A stretch of DNA of 64,000 nucleotides from CAZOWM01 sp964583615 (GTDB lineage Bacteria; Spirochaetota; B62-G9; DRHN01). The stretch covers positions 1 through 64,000 of the forward strand of contig CAZOWM010000012.1 in assembly GCA_964583615.1 (NCBI GenBank), read 5' to 3'. A program made the position numbers and the translations under genes. Shown here piece after piece: positions 54,262 to 63,835 of this stretch. Below the pieces are notes generated by a model, which saw nothing but the letters and a program-made list of their open reading frames with translations, had not been told where the DNA came from and made no database searches. The first letter of the stretch is position 1, and each line of letters starts with the position of its first letter.

Positions 54262-54286
54262 CAGGGAAACAGGAGAGGGGAAAAAA

Positions 54287-55426
54287 GTGCGCTTCATTCT
54301 GCTTGTGGTCACCATCATGTGTGCTCCCATGTTTCTATGCGCCGAGAGCATCGAAAACGCACATCTCCGTGTTGAGGTGGATGGAGAGACGGGGAGGCTG
54401 TTTCTTTCATCGGTTCAAGAGGAGAAAGATTCTCGGGCGGATGATAAAAACGCCCTGCTCTTTTTTGACACCACGCCTTCGAGTTACACGGTGATCTATA
54501 TAGACGATGTAGCCTATATATTTGGAAGCAGTGAGGGAACGCTTGTGGTTGATAAAGGCCCGGGCGGAAAGAACATTTCAGCAGTATGGGATGTCGGTTC
54601 GCTTCGGGTAGTGCAGAATACGGGATTTGTGCGAAGGGAGAAATCCGGTAGAGAAGACGGGGTGCGGATTACCTACACTGTTTTAAACAGGACCGAGGGT
54701 GCCCGTGCAATCGGAATGAGAATTCTTTTTGATACATATCTCGGTGAAACAAGTGAACATCATTTTACTGTCTCCCCCGGAGGAGGAATCCAGTACGAAA
54801 AAACACTCGTCGGTGCGAAGCTTCCGGATTACTGGATTTCAAAGAGCGCCGGTGAATCGGCGGTAGCCTGCCTGAGAGGTGTTCTCAAGGAAAAAATGGT
54901 AACGGCACCTGACGAAATCACCTTTGCAAACTACGCATTTCTTCAACAGCACCTGTTCCCGTTTCCTGAGCGAAAGTGGAACAGTTTTGATATGTTGCCT
55001 TTTTCGAAAAACGACAGTGCAGTTGCCCTACAATACACACCGGTCGAGGTGCCTGCAGGAGGACAAAGGGTGATTAGCACGCTGATAGGGAAATGCGGTG
55101 CCGGTGAATATGGGGAGTACAAAACCGGTGGAGAGAAACTCCCGGCAGACGAAGAAACGCCTGCTCTGTCAGTGGAAGAAGGTGCTCCCATTGCTGAAGA
55201 AGAAAAAGAACAGCACCCGCAGCCCGCCCCAGAGCTTGACACAGATTTCATCAGGGCAGAAATGGAAGAAATAGGAGAGATGCAAACCACAGTTGATTCG
55301 ATAAACACCCTCATCGACAGGATCGATGAGCTCCTTTTGGACAGCGGAAAAAATATCGACGAGGAAGATCTTCTTTTATTGAAAAGGAAACTTGAGGAGC
55401 TGAAAGAGCCGGAAGGCATAAAATAG
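54287..55426 (+). CDS. exported protein of unknown function
   Basis: 379 residues. GTG start with AGGAGAGGGG. N-terminal signal peptide (ending about MFLCA), then a beta-rich region (25-265) with no recognised family, an acidic proline-containing linker (290-320, EEEKEQHPQPAPE) and a C-terminal helix predicted as coiled coil. It pairs with the YbgF-like gene before it. Only its export can be argued from sequence. Confidence 0.75.
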   Translation: MRFILLVVTIMCAPMFLCAESIENAHLRVEVDGETGRLFLSSVQEEKDSRADDKNALLFFDTTPSSYTVIYIDDVAYIFGSSEGTLVVDKGPGGKNISAVWDVGSLRVVQNTGFVRREKSGREDGVRITYTVLNRTEGARAIGMRILFDTYLGETSEHHFTVSPGGGIQYEKTLVGAKLPDYWISKSAGESAVACLRGVLKEKMVTAPDEITFANYAFLQQHLFPFPERKWNSFDMLPFSKNDSAVALQYTPVEVPAGGQRVISTLIGKCGAGEYGEYKTGGEKLPADEETPALSVEEGAPIAEEEKEQHPQPAPELDTDFIRAEMEEIGEMQTTVDSINTLIDRIDELLLDSGKNIDEEDLLLLKRKLEELKEPEGIK

Positions 55427-55428
55427 AC

Positions 55429-55917
55429 CTATTTGAGCTTGCCGGAGAGATCGGAGATCTTGAAGCTTCTTTTCAGGTCACGCGTCTGATCACGGGTTCG
55501 AATATCCTCTTTCTTGTCGTAAAGACGTTTGCCCTTCACGAGTCCGATTTCGACCTTTATCCTGCCATGCTTTTCGTACACCCTCAGCGGTACGATCGTA
55601 AAGCCTTTTTCACGAACCTTCGAATTGAGGCGTGAGATTTCTTTTTTATGCAGGAGGAGCTTACGGTCGCGGTCGGGGTCGTGATTGATCCTGTTCCCGT
55701 ATGGATACCTGCTGATGTGTACATTCTTCAGAAAGATTTCTCCATCTTTGATGAAGCAGAAGCCGTCCCGAAAGCCGACCTTTCCCTCCTTTGCCGATTT
55801 AACCTCTGTTCCCGTGAGTGAAATGCCTGCTTCGAAGGTTTGTATGACGGAAAAATCGTGGTACGCCTTTCTGTTTACAACGATATTCCTTATCCCATTG
55901 GTTTTTTTTTCAGACAT
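55429..55917 (-). CDS. smpB: SsrA-binding protein SmpB
   Basis: 162 residues. Delivers tmRNA to stalled ribosomes. NIVVNRKAYHDF, GTEVKSAKEGK and a basic C-terminal tail (KGKRLYDKKEDIRTRD) are diagnostic. ATG 55917 starts the conserved domain; longer in-frame readings overlap the divergent hemW. I looked for tmRNA next to it and did not see one. Confidence 0.95.
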   Translation of the reverse strand: MSEKKTNGIRNIVVNRKAYHDFSVIQTFEAGISLTGTEVKSAKEGKVGFRDGFCFIKDGEIFLKNVHISRYPYGNRINHDPDRDRKLLLHKKEISRLNSKVREKGFTIVPLRVYEKHGRIKVEIGLVKGKRLYDKKEDIRTRDQTRDLKRSFKISDLSGKLK

Positions 55918-56022
55918 TGTAATGTTATAATAATAATGTGGCATGATATTGAAAATAAAATAAACAATGTGCGCAGGGCGATTTCCCGCTGATGGCCGCA
56001 CGAAAGTGAGAAGGGCAGGTCT

Positions 56023-57183
56023 TTGTTTGAGAAACCTTTGAACGCACTCTACATACACATACCTTTTTGTACTATGAAATGCGCGTACTGTGATTTTCCT
56101 TCCGTGGCTTTGCAAGAATACGGAGATTTGAAGACCTATCTCACGTTCCTGCAGAAAGAACTGAGTTTTTACAGTGGAACCGAGTTGCGGACTCTCTATA
56201 TCGGTGGAGGAACGCCGTCTCTCATCAAACCATCAGACTTTTTTACATTCATACAGACTGTGCGACGTATTTTCCGTACAGAAAAACTTGAGGAATTCAG
56301 CGTGGAGGTTAACCCTGAGTCACTCTCAAAGGAACATATCGCGGTCTTCCTCGAGTGCGGAGTAAACAGGGTTTCTCTCGGTGTTCAGAGCTTTCACGCC
56401 AAGGTGCTTGAGAGGGTTGGAAGATGTGCGGGAACCGAAGATATTCAAGGGGCGTTGTTGGTATTGCAGGATTGCCGCCCCATACAGCTTAATGTAGATC
56501 TGCTCATGGGTATCGCGCCTCCGGAAATCTACAGAGATGACCTAAAAAAAGCAGCTGAGTTGAGCCCCTCCCACATCTCTGTGTACATGCTCGAGGTTTC
56601 CGACCGAACTCCGCTCAGCACCATGGTCAGTGAGGGGATGTTCAAAGAATTGTACAGCGGTGAGTATGAAAAGCTCTACCTGTATACTCATGACTTTCTC
56701 ACAAGGCACGGGTATGACCACTATGAAATATCGAACTATGCCAAACCGAACTGTTATTCGAAGCACAACATGAATTACTGGCAGGGAGGCGATTATATTG
56801 GAACAGGGATAAGTGCGGTTTCAACAATCGGTAATCTGAGAATAGTGAACTTTTCACAGTTCGAACCATACTTTCGCGCCCTTGAAAAAGGGGAGAAGCC
56901 TGCATATGCCGTGGAACGCCTCACGATTTCTGAGAAAAAACGTGAGACTGTGATGCTCGGTCTGAGAACAAAAAAAGGACTCGATGTATGTGAGGTACAA
57001 GAGATGTGTGGAGAAAAGTGCTGTGAATTTGAACAGTATATCAATCTGCTTGTGAAGCAGGGCTACGTTCGCATGTCTGAGAGGCGAATTTTCTTAACAC
57101 CGGAGGGAATGATCCGATCGAATACGATAATCTCCGGATTCTGGGATGTACTCTGCCTTCACAACCGCAATATAAGAGAATAA
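56023..57183 (+). CDS. hemW: radical SAM heme chaperone HemW
   Basis: 386 residues. Radical SAM cysteines CTMKCAYC (16-23), GGGTPSL, EVNPES and the HNMNYW heme-binding motif that separates HemW from true HemN coproporphyrinogen oxidase. TTG start 56023 follows GGGCAGGTC with no ATG nearby. Divergent from smpB, followed by the chaperone operon. Confidence 0.9.
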   Translation: MFEKPLNALYIHIPFCTMKCAYCDFPSVALQEYGDLKTYLTFLQKELSFYSGTELRTLYIGGGTPSLIKPSDFFTFIQTVRRIFRTEKLEEFSVEVNPESLSKEHIAVFLECGVNRVSLGVQSFHAKVLERVGRCAGTEDIQGALLVLQDCRPIQLNVDLLMGIAPPEIYRDDLKKAAELSPSHISVYMLEVSDRTPLSTMVSEGMFKELYSGEYEKLYLYTHDFLTRHGYDHYEISNYAKPNCYSKHNMNYWQGGDYIGTGISAVSTIGNLRIVNFSQFEPYFRALEKGEKPAYAVERLTISEKKRETVMLGLRTKKGLDVCEVQEMCGEKCCEFEQYINLLVKQGYVRMSERRIFLTPEGMIRSNTIISGFWDVLCLHNRNIRE

Positions 57184-57204
57184 GGAACCTCGAATGCCTT
57201 TTAG

Positions 57205-57233
57205 TTGACATCTAAATTTTTAAGCGTTATCTT
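57205..57233 (+). promoter_or_regulatory. promoter of grpE-dnaK-dnaJ
   Basis: TTGACA (57205-57210), 17-base spacer, TATCTT (57228-57233). No CIRCE element (TTAGCACTC-N9-GAGTGCTAA) is visible, so HrcA control is not supported here. Confidence 0.65.
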
Positions 57234-57278
57234 TGACTCAGAAAAGGCTATATCAATACGTACCGAGTTGGATTTCAA

Positions 57279-58079
57279 ATGAGTGAAGAAGGAAAGAAAA
57301 CTGCCGGGGAAGACGGTGTCGTGATTAAGAAAAAGGGTGCTTACGCGGCGAAAAAAGAAGAAGAAAACCTTGAGGAGCTTCCCATTGACAACCTTGATGG
57401 TGGATCCCGCGGGAGTTCGGAAACCCCTGCAAAAAAGTCCCTGGACACGCAAAAGGAAGAAACCGCAGAGACTGATCGGAAGAATGAGTTAGTTGAGCGT
57501 CTCAGTGATGATGAGATTATCGAGCTTCTTTCAGTGAAAAATGATCTGGAAGAAAGTAAAAGGCTCATCGAAGAGAAAGACAGGCTCATTTCCGAGTATG
57601 AAGACCTCCTCAAGCGAAAACAGGCGGAGTTTGAAAATTTTCGCAAAAGGGCACTCAGAGACATAGAGGAGAACAAAAAGTACGCAAATGCAGAGATAGT
57701 TCTCGACGTGATTACGATTATGGATAATTTCGATAGAGCGGTCGAAGCGGCGGGGGAATCCAAGGATTTTGACGGCCTTCTCGAGGGAATTATCATGATC
57801 GAGAAACAGTTCAGGGATATGCTTGAAAAGAAGTACGGTGTGCAGAAAATAGAGGCGGTGGGAAAGGAATTCGATCCCAATTTTCATGATGCGATAATGA
57901 TGGAAGAATCGAGCGAGTACGCGGAAGATACTGTTGTTGAGGATTTCCAGAAGGGATACATCATGCACGATCGTCTGATACGGCCTTCAAAGGTGAAGGT
58001 TGCGAAAGCTGGTTCTTCCGTGAGTCAATCTTATAATATAAATGGGAATGAGGAGGAGGAATCCGAAGAAACGGATTAA
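57279..58079 (+). CDS. grpE: nucleotide-exchange factor GrpE
   Basis: 266 residues, longer than usual (about 190-210) through a charged, probably disordered N-terminus of about 80. A coiled coil (85-130) is followed by the GrpE head (NFRKRALRDIEENKKYANAE and the closing VEDFQKGYIMHDRLIRPSKV, both quoted to 20 residues). It releases ADP from DnaK. 23 bases before dnaK. Confidence 0.95.
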   Translation: MSEEGKKTAGEDGVVIKKKGAYAAKKEEENLEELPIDNLDGGSRGSSETPAKKSLDTQKEETAETDRKNELVERLSDDEIIELLSVKNDLEESKRLIEEKDRLISEYEDLLKRKQAEFENFRKRALRDIEENKKYANAEIVLDVITIMDNFDRAVEAAGESKDFDGLLEGIIMIEKQFRDMLEKKYGVQKIEAVGKEFDPNFHDAIMMEESSEYAEDTVVEDFQKGYIMHDRLIRPSKVKVAKAGSSVSQSYNINGNEEEESEETD

Positions 58080-58102
58080 ACCTCTGAGAAAGGAGTTCAT
58101 AC

Positions 58103-60052
58103 ATGGGTAAAATTATAGGAATTGATTTAGGCACAACCAATTCCTGTGTAGCCGTTATGGAAGGGAATGAGGCGAAAGTTATTACAAACTCCGAAGGCCA
58201 GAGGACGACACCTTCTGTCGTGGCGTTTACAAAAAAGGGTGAGGTACTGGTTGGGCAGCCTGCCAAGAACCAGATTATTACCAACTCTGAGAATACAGTC
58301 TATTCCATCAAACGGTTCATGGGACGCAAACATCCGGAAGTCACGAAAGAAGTGGGGATGGTTCCGTACAAGGTGATACAGGGAAAAAACGGAGATGCAA
58401 GGGTTCAGGTGAATGCGGGAGAGTTTTCTCCACCGGAGATCTCCGCCCGTGTGCTGCAGAAGATGAAAAAGACAGCGGAGGACTATCTGGGTGAAAAGAT
58501 TACTGAAGCGGTAATCACGGTGCCTGCGTATTTCAATGACTCACAGAGGCAGGCAACAAAGGATGCCGGGAGAATCGCCGGTCTGGAAGTAAAACGTATC
58601 ATCAATGAACCGACTGCAGCGTCCCTTGCATACGGGCTCGATAAGAAAAAGGATGAAAAAATCGCAGTGTACGACCTGGGGGGCGGTACATTTGATATTT
58701 CCATACTCGAACTCGGGGATGGTGTGTTTGAGGTCAAGTCAACGAACGGAAACACCCACCTTGGTGGCGATGATTTCGATCAGCGTATCATGGAGTGGCT
58801 CATTAAAGAATTTAAAAATGAACAGGGAATCGATCTTTCCAAAGATAAGATGGCCCTCCAGAGACTGAAGGAAGCCTCCGAGAAGGCGAAGATAGAGCTT
58901 TCGAGTGCAACGACCACCGAAATAAATCTTCCTTTCATCACTGCAGATTCGGGCGGTCCGAAACATCTGAACATCACGCTTACAAGGGCAAAGTTCGAAC
59001 AGCTGATCGAAGACCTTGTGGAGTCTACGATTATCCCGTGTGAAACCGCGCTCAAGGATTCGGGACTGAGTGCGGAGGAGGTCGATGAAGTCATTCTCGT
59101 TGGCGGTTCGACTCGTATACCCGCTGTCATTGAGGTGGTGAAAAGATTGTTCAAGAAGGAACCGAACAAGGGAGTGAATCCTGATGAGGCTGTTGCGATC
59201 GGTGCAGCAATACAGGGAGGAATCCTTGCGGGCGAAGTGAAAGATGTGCTGTTGCTCGACGTTACCCCTTTGTCGCTGGGAATAGAAACTCTCGGCGGGG
59301 TAATGACCAAGCTCATCGAAAAGAACACCACCATTCCGACAAGAAAGAGCCAGATCTTCTCAACAGCCGCGGATAACCAGACAGCCGTGAGTATTCACGC
59401 ACTGCAGGGGGAGAGAGAGATGGCAAGCAGCAACCGGACACTCGGCCGGTTCGATCTCGTGGGTATTCCTCCAGCCCCGCGAGGAGTTCCGCAGATCGAA
59501 GTTACTTTCGACATCGATGCAAACGGGATCGTTCATGTATCGGCAAAAGACCTCGCAACGGGAAAGGAACAGAAAATTAGAATCGAATCCTCAAGCGGTC
59601 TTACTGAAGAAGAGATCAAACAGATGGTGAGGGACGCCGAGATGCATGCCGAAGAGGATAAAAAGGCAAAGGAAAAGGCAGAAGCGGTTAACCAGGCTGA
59701 CAGCATCATCTATCAGACAGAAAAGATGCTCAAGGAATACGGAGATAAGATTCCCTCAGAAGACAAGGCAAACATCGAACGGGAAATCGAAAACACACGA
59801 ACCGCGATGAACAGCGGCGATGCACAGCGGATCAAGCAGGCAATAGACACATTGACTCAGGCGTCTTACAAAATTTCTGAATCTATGTACAGAGAAGCGG
59901 CATCTCAGTCAGCAGGCGCGCAGCAGGGGGCGGGTGGTTCTCAGTACACATCGGATCAACAGGATCAGGGGGAGGAGAAAACGGAAGGGAAAGAAGACGT
60001 GGTGGACGCCGAATATGAAGTCGTGGATGATGAGAACAAGAACAACAGCTGA
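58103..60052 (+). CDS. dnaK: Hsp70 chaperone DnaK
   Basis: 649 residues. ATPase domain with GIDLGTTNSCVAV, YDLGGGTFDISI and GGSTRIPAV, substrate domain, and a C-terminal lid with a short Gln/Gly-rich, acidic tail ending EVVDDENKNNS. GAGAAAGGAG before the ATG. Between grpE and dnaJ, the standard order. Intact. Confidence 0.98.
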   Translation: MGKIIGIDLGTTNSCVAVMEGNEAKVITNSEGQRTTPSVVAFTKKGEVLVGQPAKNQIITNSENTVYSIKRFMGRKHPEVTKEVGMVPYKVIQGKNGDARVQVNAGEFSPPEISARVLQKMKKTAEDYLGEKITEAVITVPAYFNDSQRQATKDAGRIAGLEVKRIINEPTAASLAYGLDKKKDEKIAVYDLGGGTFDISILELGDGVFEVKSTNGNTHLGGDDFDQRIMEWLIKEFKNEQGIDLSKDKMALQRLKEASEKAKIELSSATTTEINLPFITADSGGPKHLNITLTRAKFEQLIEDLVESTIIPCETALKDSGLSAEEVDEVILVGGSTRIPAVIEVVKRLFKKEPNKGVNPDEAVAIGAAIQGGILAGEVKDVLLLDVTPLSLGIETLGGVMTKLIEKNTTIPTRKSQIFSTAADNQTAVSIHALQGEREMASSNRTLGRFDLVGIPPAPRGVPQIEVTFDIDANGIVHVSAKDLATGKEQKIRIESSSGLTEEEIKQMVRDAEMHAEEDKKAKEKAEAVNQADSIIYQTEKMLKEYGDKIPSEDKANIEREIENTRTAMNSGDAQRIKQAIDTLTQASYKISESMYREAASQSAGAQQGAGGSQYTSDQQDQGEEKTEGKEDVVDAEYEVVDDENKNNS

Positions 60053-60087
60053 ACTTTATTCAATTGAGAATACAGAGTGGAAGAGAA

Positions 60088-60122
60088 ATACCCTATAAGT
60101 TCTCTCTTATAGGGTATTTTTA
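60088..60122 (+). terminator. terminator between dnaK and dnaJ
   Basis: Perfect 12-bp stem ATACCCTATAAG/CTTATAGGGTAT (60088-60099 with 60106-60117), 6-base loop, then TTTT. It should lower dnaJ relative to dnaK or separate them. Confidence 0.85.
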
Positions 60123-60146
60123 TCGCACGTGTAAGTGAGACATTGC

Positions 60147-61298
60147 ATGGCACCCAAACGAGACTACTATGAGGTCCTCGGAGTCAACAAGAATGCCACA
60201 AAGGACGAAATAAAGAAGGCCTACAGAAAACTTGCAGTAAAGTACCATCCTGACAAAAACCCAGGGGACAATACAGCTGAGGAGAAGTTCAAAGTGGCAA
60301 CCGAGGCATATGAGGTACTGGGAGATGAAAATAGAAGAAACCTTTATGATCAATTCGGCCACGAGGGGTTGAATGCCCAGGGTGGAGGATTTCACGGTTT
60401 CAGAAACATGAGCGATTTTGAGGATCTCTTCGGCGGCTTCAGTGATATATTTGGATCGGATCTTTTCGAATCGTTCTTTGGGTTTGGAGATGTATTCGGA
60501 CGGACACGCAGAGGTGCCACGCGTGGAGAGAGGGCCTACAGAGGCTCCGACATCCGCTACGACCTCAATCTATCGCTCGAGGAGGTGGCGTTCGGAAAGA
60601 AGGTCGACATTCAAATAGACCGTGAGGAACAGTGCCCGGAGTGCAGGGGAACCGGTGCAAAATCGGGAAGCGAAAAGGAGACCTGTCCTCAGTGTGGTGG
60701 CACGGGCCAGGTAACGAGGACACAGGGATTTTTCACAATCGCCACCACCTGCTCGAGGTGCAAGGGAACCGGAAAGGTGATACGGGAGTACTGTCCGCGG
60801 TGCCACGGAAGCGGAACAATCAGAAAGAAACGGCGAATTGTTCTCGATATTGAACCCGGCTACGGGGATGGAACTGTTTTACGGCTGCAGGGCGAGGGAA
60901 ATGCAGGTTCCGGCGGCGGTACCCGTGGAGACCTCATTATCGTTGTCCATGAAAAGCCTCACCCATATTTCCTCAGAAAGGGAAACGATGTTTTCTGTCA
61001 AATTCCCATCAGCGTGTTTCAGGTGATGCTCGGTTCGAACATCAAGGTACCGACACTCGATGGGAAAACAGTCAGAATCACGATTCCTCCCGGAACCCAG
61101 AGCGGGAAGATATTTCGGCTGAAAAAAGAAGGTATTCCTTTTATGAAAAGAAGGGGAAGAGGTGATCAGCTTGTGCAAGTGGTAGTCACTATACCCGGGG
61201 ACCTCTCCTCTAAAGAGAAAACCGTCCTTCAGGAACTTCTTGAAAAAAGGAATGACACCGATTCTCCCTCCCTGTTACATGTCAAAAATTTTGTATGA
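60147..61298 (+). CDS. dnaJ: Hsp40 co-chaperone DnaJ
   Basis: 383 residues. J domain with HPD (YHPDKNPG), Gly/Phe-rich linker (FGGFSDIFG), four zinc-binding CxxCxGxG repeats (CPECRGTG, CPQCGGTG, CSRCKGTG, CPRCHGSG), and two C-terminal client domains. ATG 60147 begins MAPKRDYYEVLG; a GTG 12 bases earlier is in frame but lacks a ribosome site. The terminator before it implies readthrough or a weak own promoter. Confidence 0.97.
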   Translation: MAPKRDYYEVLGVNKNATKDEIKKAYRKLAVKYHPDKNPGDNTAEEKFKVATEAYEVLGDENRRNLYDQFGHEGLNAQGGGFHGFRNMSDFEDLFGGFSDIFGSDLFESFFGFGDVFGRTRRGATRGERAYRGSDIRYDLNLSLEEVAFGKKVDIQIDREEQCPECRGTGAKSGSEKETCPQCGGTGQVTRTQGFFTIATTCSRCKGTGKVIREYCPRCHGSGTIRKKRRIVLDIEPGYGDGTVLRLQGEGNAGSGGGTRGDLIIVVHEKPHPYFLRKGNDVFCQIPISVFQVMLGSNIKVPTLDGKTVRITIPPGTQSGKIFRLKKEGIPFMKRRGRGDQLVQVVVTIPGDLSSKEKTVLQELLEKRNDTDSPSLLHVKNFV

Positions 61299-61369
61299 TA
61301 CTTTTTGCATTTTTCCGCTTAGTATTATATCCTTTAGAAGAATGCGTGAAACCTGAAGGTGATACTGAT

Positions 61370-62389
61370 ATGCAAATGAATAAAAAGAGTTCCAGGGCCA
61401 AAGGGAGAGAAAAAGTGAAGATCGGGGTTGTGGGCGTGGGAAAGATGGGAACCTACCACACCAACGTTCTCTCGATCCTGAATCACGACGTCGATTTCAT
61501 CGGCGTGTACGATATCGACAGGCAACGCTCAGGATATGTCGCGGATAAATATCGGACCAGGTCATATTCCTCGCTTGAGGAACTGCTTCGTGACGTTCAG
61601 GGAGTGTGTATTGCGGTTCCGACGCATCTCCATTACGAAGTTGCGAAAAACGCTCTCGAATCAGGGGTTCACACACTGGTCGAGAAACCGATATGTAATA
61701 CTATTGAAGAAGCTGAAGAACTCGTGAATATCGCAGACGAGAATGGACTGATATTTCAGGTTGGCCATGTGGAACGGTTCAAGGGTGCTGTAGCAGAGCT
61801 CAGAAAGATCGTACAAGATCCTTATATTGTCGAGGCGAGGAGACTCAGCCCCTGGGAGGATAGAAATTGGGATACGGGAGTAGTGCTCGACCTCATGATT
61901 CACGACATTGATATTGTTCTCAGCCTGATCAAGAGCGAGGTGCGGCATATCGATGCGGTGGGGAACAGCTACAAAAGCGGGTTCGAGGATATTGCATCCG
62001 CGGTTTTACAGTTCGCAAACGGAGCTATCGCAAACATATCTGCGAGCAGAATAAGCGAAACCCGCATCAGAACCATGGCGGTGTCACAGAAAAAGGCATA
62101 CATCTACTTGAACTTTGAAACACAGGATATACACATCTATAGAGGTTCTTCCACAAGCTTTTTCGTTTCCTCTCAGGAGATCACCTACAAACAGGAATCC
62201 TTCGTCGAAAAAGTCAAAGTGCAGAAAGAAAATGCTCTCAAAGAGGAGCTTCAGCATTTTGCGCACTGCATACTAGGAAAAGCAGAACCTATCGTGCAGG
62301 GAACAGATGACATTGCGACCCTTACCATCGCGCTTTGTATCATCAACAAAATCAATGAGAAAATCGGGGAAAAAACCGGAGTTGAATAG
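61370..62389 (+). CDS. Gfo/Idh/MocA-family oxidoreductase, GnnA-like
   Basis: 339 residues. Rossmann motif GVVGVGKMGTYH, catalytic EKPI (VEKPIC), and DLMIHDIDIVLSLI, a block I associate with UDP-GlcNAc 3-dehydrogenases (GnnA) and similar UDP-sugar enzymes. No aminotransferase partner or lpx genes are adjacent, so the substrate stays open. ATG 61370 follows GAAGGTGAT. The frame is also open back to the end of dnaJ. Confidence 0.8.
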   Translation: MQMNKKSSRAKGREKVKIGVVGVGKMGTYHTNVLSILNHDVDFIGVYDIDRQRSGYVADKYRTRSYSSLEELLRDVQGVCIAVPTHLHYEVAKNALESGVHTLVEKPICNTIEEAEELVNIADENGLIFQVGHVERFKGAVAELRKIVQDPYIVEARRLSPWEDRNWDTGVVLDLMIHDIDIVLSLIKSEVRHIDAVGNSYKSGFEDIASAVLQFANGAIANISASRISETRIRTMAVSQKKAYIYLNFETQDIHIYRGSSTSFFVSSQEITYKQESFVEKVKVQKENALKEELQHFAHCILGKAEPIVQGTDDIATLTIALCIINKINEKIGEKTGVE

Positions 62390-62582
62390 ACTGTGCAACA
62401 CAGAGTGTGCCCGTGATCGGCTCCTTTTTCTTGTAAAGCCCCTCCCAATGATTTATACTTAAGAAGAATTCGACATATGCGCTGAAATATTCGGCATAAT
62501 GCGTCGATGATTATACTGATATGTGCGACGTGGACGTGGAAAGGACCCCGCCGGCAGCAACTGTCTTGATGAGGAGTGGGAG

Positions 62583-63188
62583 ATGAAAAAGAACAGGAGA
62601 AAGAAGTTCATCGTTGAAGGGAATTTTCAGACTCGGTTCATACTTCGGTTTGTCCTCGTGATTGTGGGGGCTACCCTTCTTTCTTCAGGCGCACTCCTCG
62701 GTGTGTTCTTTTTCAAGTACCAGTATGGAGGTGCTGACCTGAACAACCTGATCATCATGGTCACTCCAGAGGGGACCACGGATGTGGGCAGTCTCTTTCA
62801 GATAATGCTTATTCCGATTCTCGTTGCAAATCTTCTCGTGCTGTGCATCATTGTTCCCTATTCTCTCATATACTCACATAAGATCGCCGGGCCGATTTAC
62901 CGTCTAGAGCAGAGTCTTGACATGCTGCTCAGGGGAGAAATGGATTTCATAATCGTGTTGAGAAGAAAGGACGAGTTCAAATATCTGGCGAACAAGATGA
63001 ATGCGCTTATCGATTACATGAGGCGCAACATTGGCGAGGTCAGACTGAGTTACAGGATGATCCAGGACAGAACAGCGAAAATTGAGCGTTATCTCAGGAA
63101 CGACCCTGTTGAGTTCAAGGGGTTGACGAAAGAGATCATGGAGCTCGATCGGTTTTTCAAGGAAAGGGGGAAGCCGTTCAGTTACTGA
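62583..63188 (+). CDS. two-helix HAMP membrane protein
   Basis: 201 residues. Helix 1 (about 16-40), short external loop, helix 2 (about 75-103), then a HAMP segment (KIAGPIYRLEQSLDMLLRGE, quoted to 20) and a coiled coil. No output domain follows: it resembles the membrane half of a chemoreceptor or kinase cut after HAMP. May act as a signalling adaptor; truncated receptor is the alternative. AGGAGTGGGAG before ATG 62583. Confidence 0.8.
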   Translation: MKKNRRKKFIVEGNFQTRFILRFVLVIVGATLLSSGALLGVFFFKYQYGGADLNNLIIMVTPEGTTDVGSLFQIMLIPILVANLLVLCIIVPYSLIYSHKIAGPIYRLEQSLDMLLRGEMDFIIVLRRKDEFKYLANKMNALIDYMRRNIGEVRLSYRMIQDRTAKIERYLRNDPVEFKGLTKEIMELDRFFKERGKPFSY

Positions 63189-63198
63189 ACTGCTGACC

Positions 63199-63834
63199 CT
63201 ACCACCTAATTTTTTTCAGTGATTCCCGCGCAGCAAGCCGTATGCTTCTCGAGTATTTGCCCCGCATCACTTCCACAAGCGGAATAAACCCATCCTTGTC
63301 TCCTATCGCTCCAAGAGCGTCGACGCATGCCATGATGAGCTCGTCATCGGGGCCGGATGCATCCGAGAGCTCAATGGCGCGTGACAGCTCGGAGATGGAT
63401 TCTTTCCGGCCGATTTTTCCAATCGCAATCGCAACGGAACTTCTGACGAACAGGTCGTGATCGTATCGCAGAGCAGTGTGCAGGTCAGGGAGTGTTCTGG
63501 GATCTCCGATTTCGCCGAGGGCTTTTGCGCTTGCGGCCCTCACATCCCAGAAATCGTTCACCACCTTGCTCCCCTCCCTTTTTACAAATCTGGTTCCCTG
63601 CTCCAGACCGAAAAAGAGAGCCTCCAGCACTTCTTCGTCGTTGCTTCCGAGTTCAGCAAGTTTTGTGACAGCGAGCACCTGGTTTTCGTGCGAACCTTCG
63701 TATAGGAGTTTAATATAGTCTTCCTGTTTGGGTTCTTTCAGATTGAGCAGATACTGCTCAACGCTTTCCTGTGCAAAAGCAAAACTACAGCAGAGCATGA
63801 GCGCCGCCACAACGAAATAGAGATACCGCTTCAT
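63199..63834 (-). CDS. secreted HEAT-repeat protein
   Basis: 211 residues. Signal peptide (LYFVVAALMLCCSFAFAQ), then about five HEAT/PBS-lyase repeats (AKALGEIGDPRTLPDLHTAL, AIAIGKIGRKESISELSRAI). Likely a periplasmic scaffold. It starts 1-2 bases after the stop of the partial gene to the right on the same strand, so it is the downstream member of an operon. Convergent with the HAMP gene. Confidence 0.85.
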   Translation of the reverse strand: MKRYLYFVVAALMLCCSFAFAQESVEQYLLNLKEPKQEDYIKLLYEGSHENQVLAVTKLAELGSNDEEVLEALFFGLEQGTRFVKREGSKVVNDFWDVRAASAKALGEIGDPRTLPDLHTALRYDHDLFVRSSVAIAIGKIGRKESISELSRAIELSDASGPDDELIMACVDALGAIGDKDGFIPLVEVMRGKYSRSIRLAARESLKKIRW

Positions 63835-63835
63835 C

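Noticed and set aside
55480..55510. tRNA-like GGGTTCGAAT near smpB
   Set aside because: It encodes smpB residues and no acceptor or D stem surrounds it.
57184..57278. CIRCE heat-shock operator before grpE
   Set aside because: No TTAGCACTC/GAGTGCTAA inverted repeat is present.
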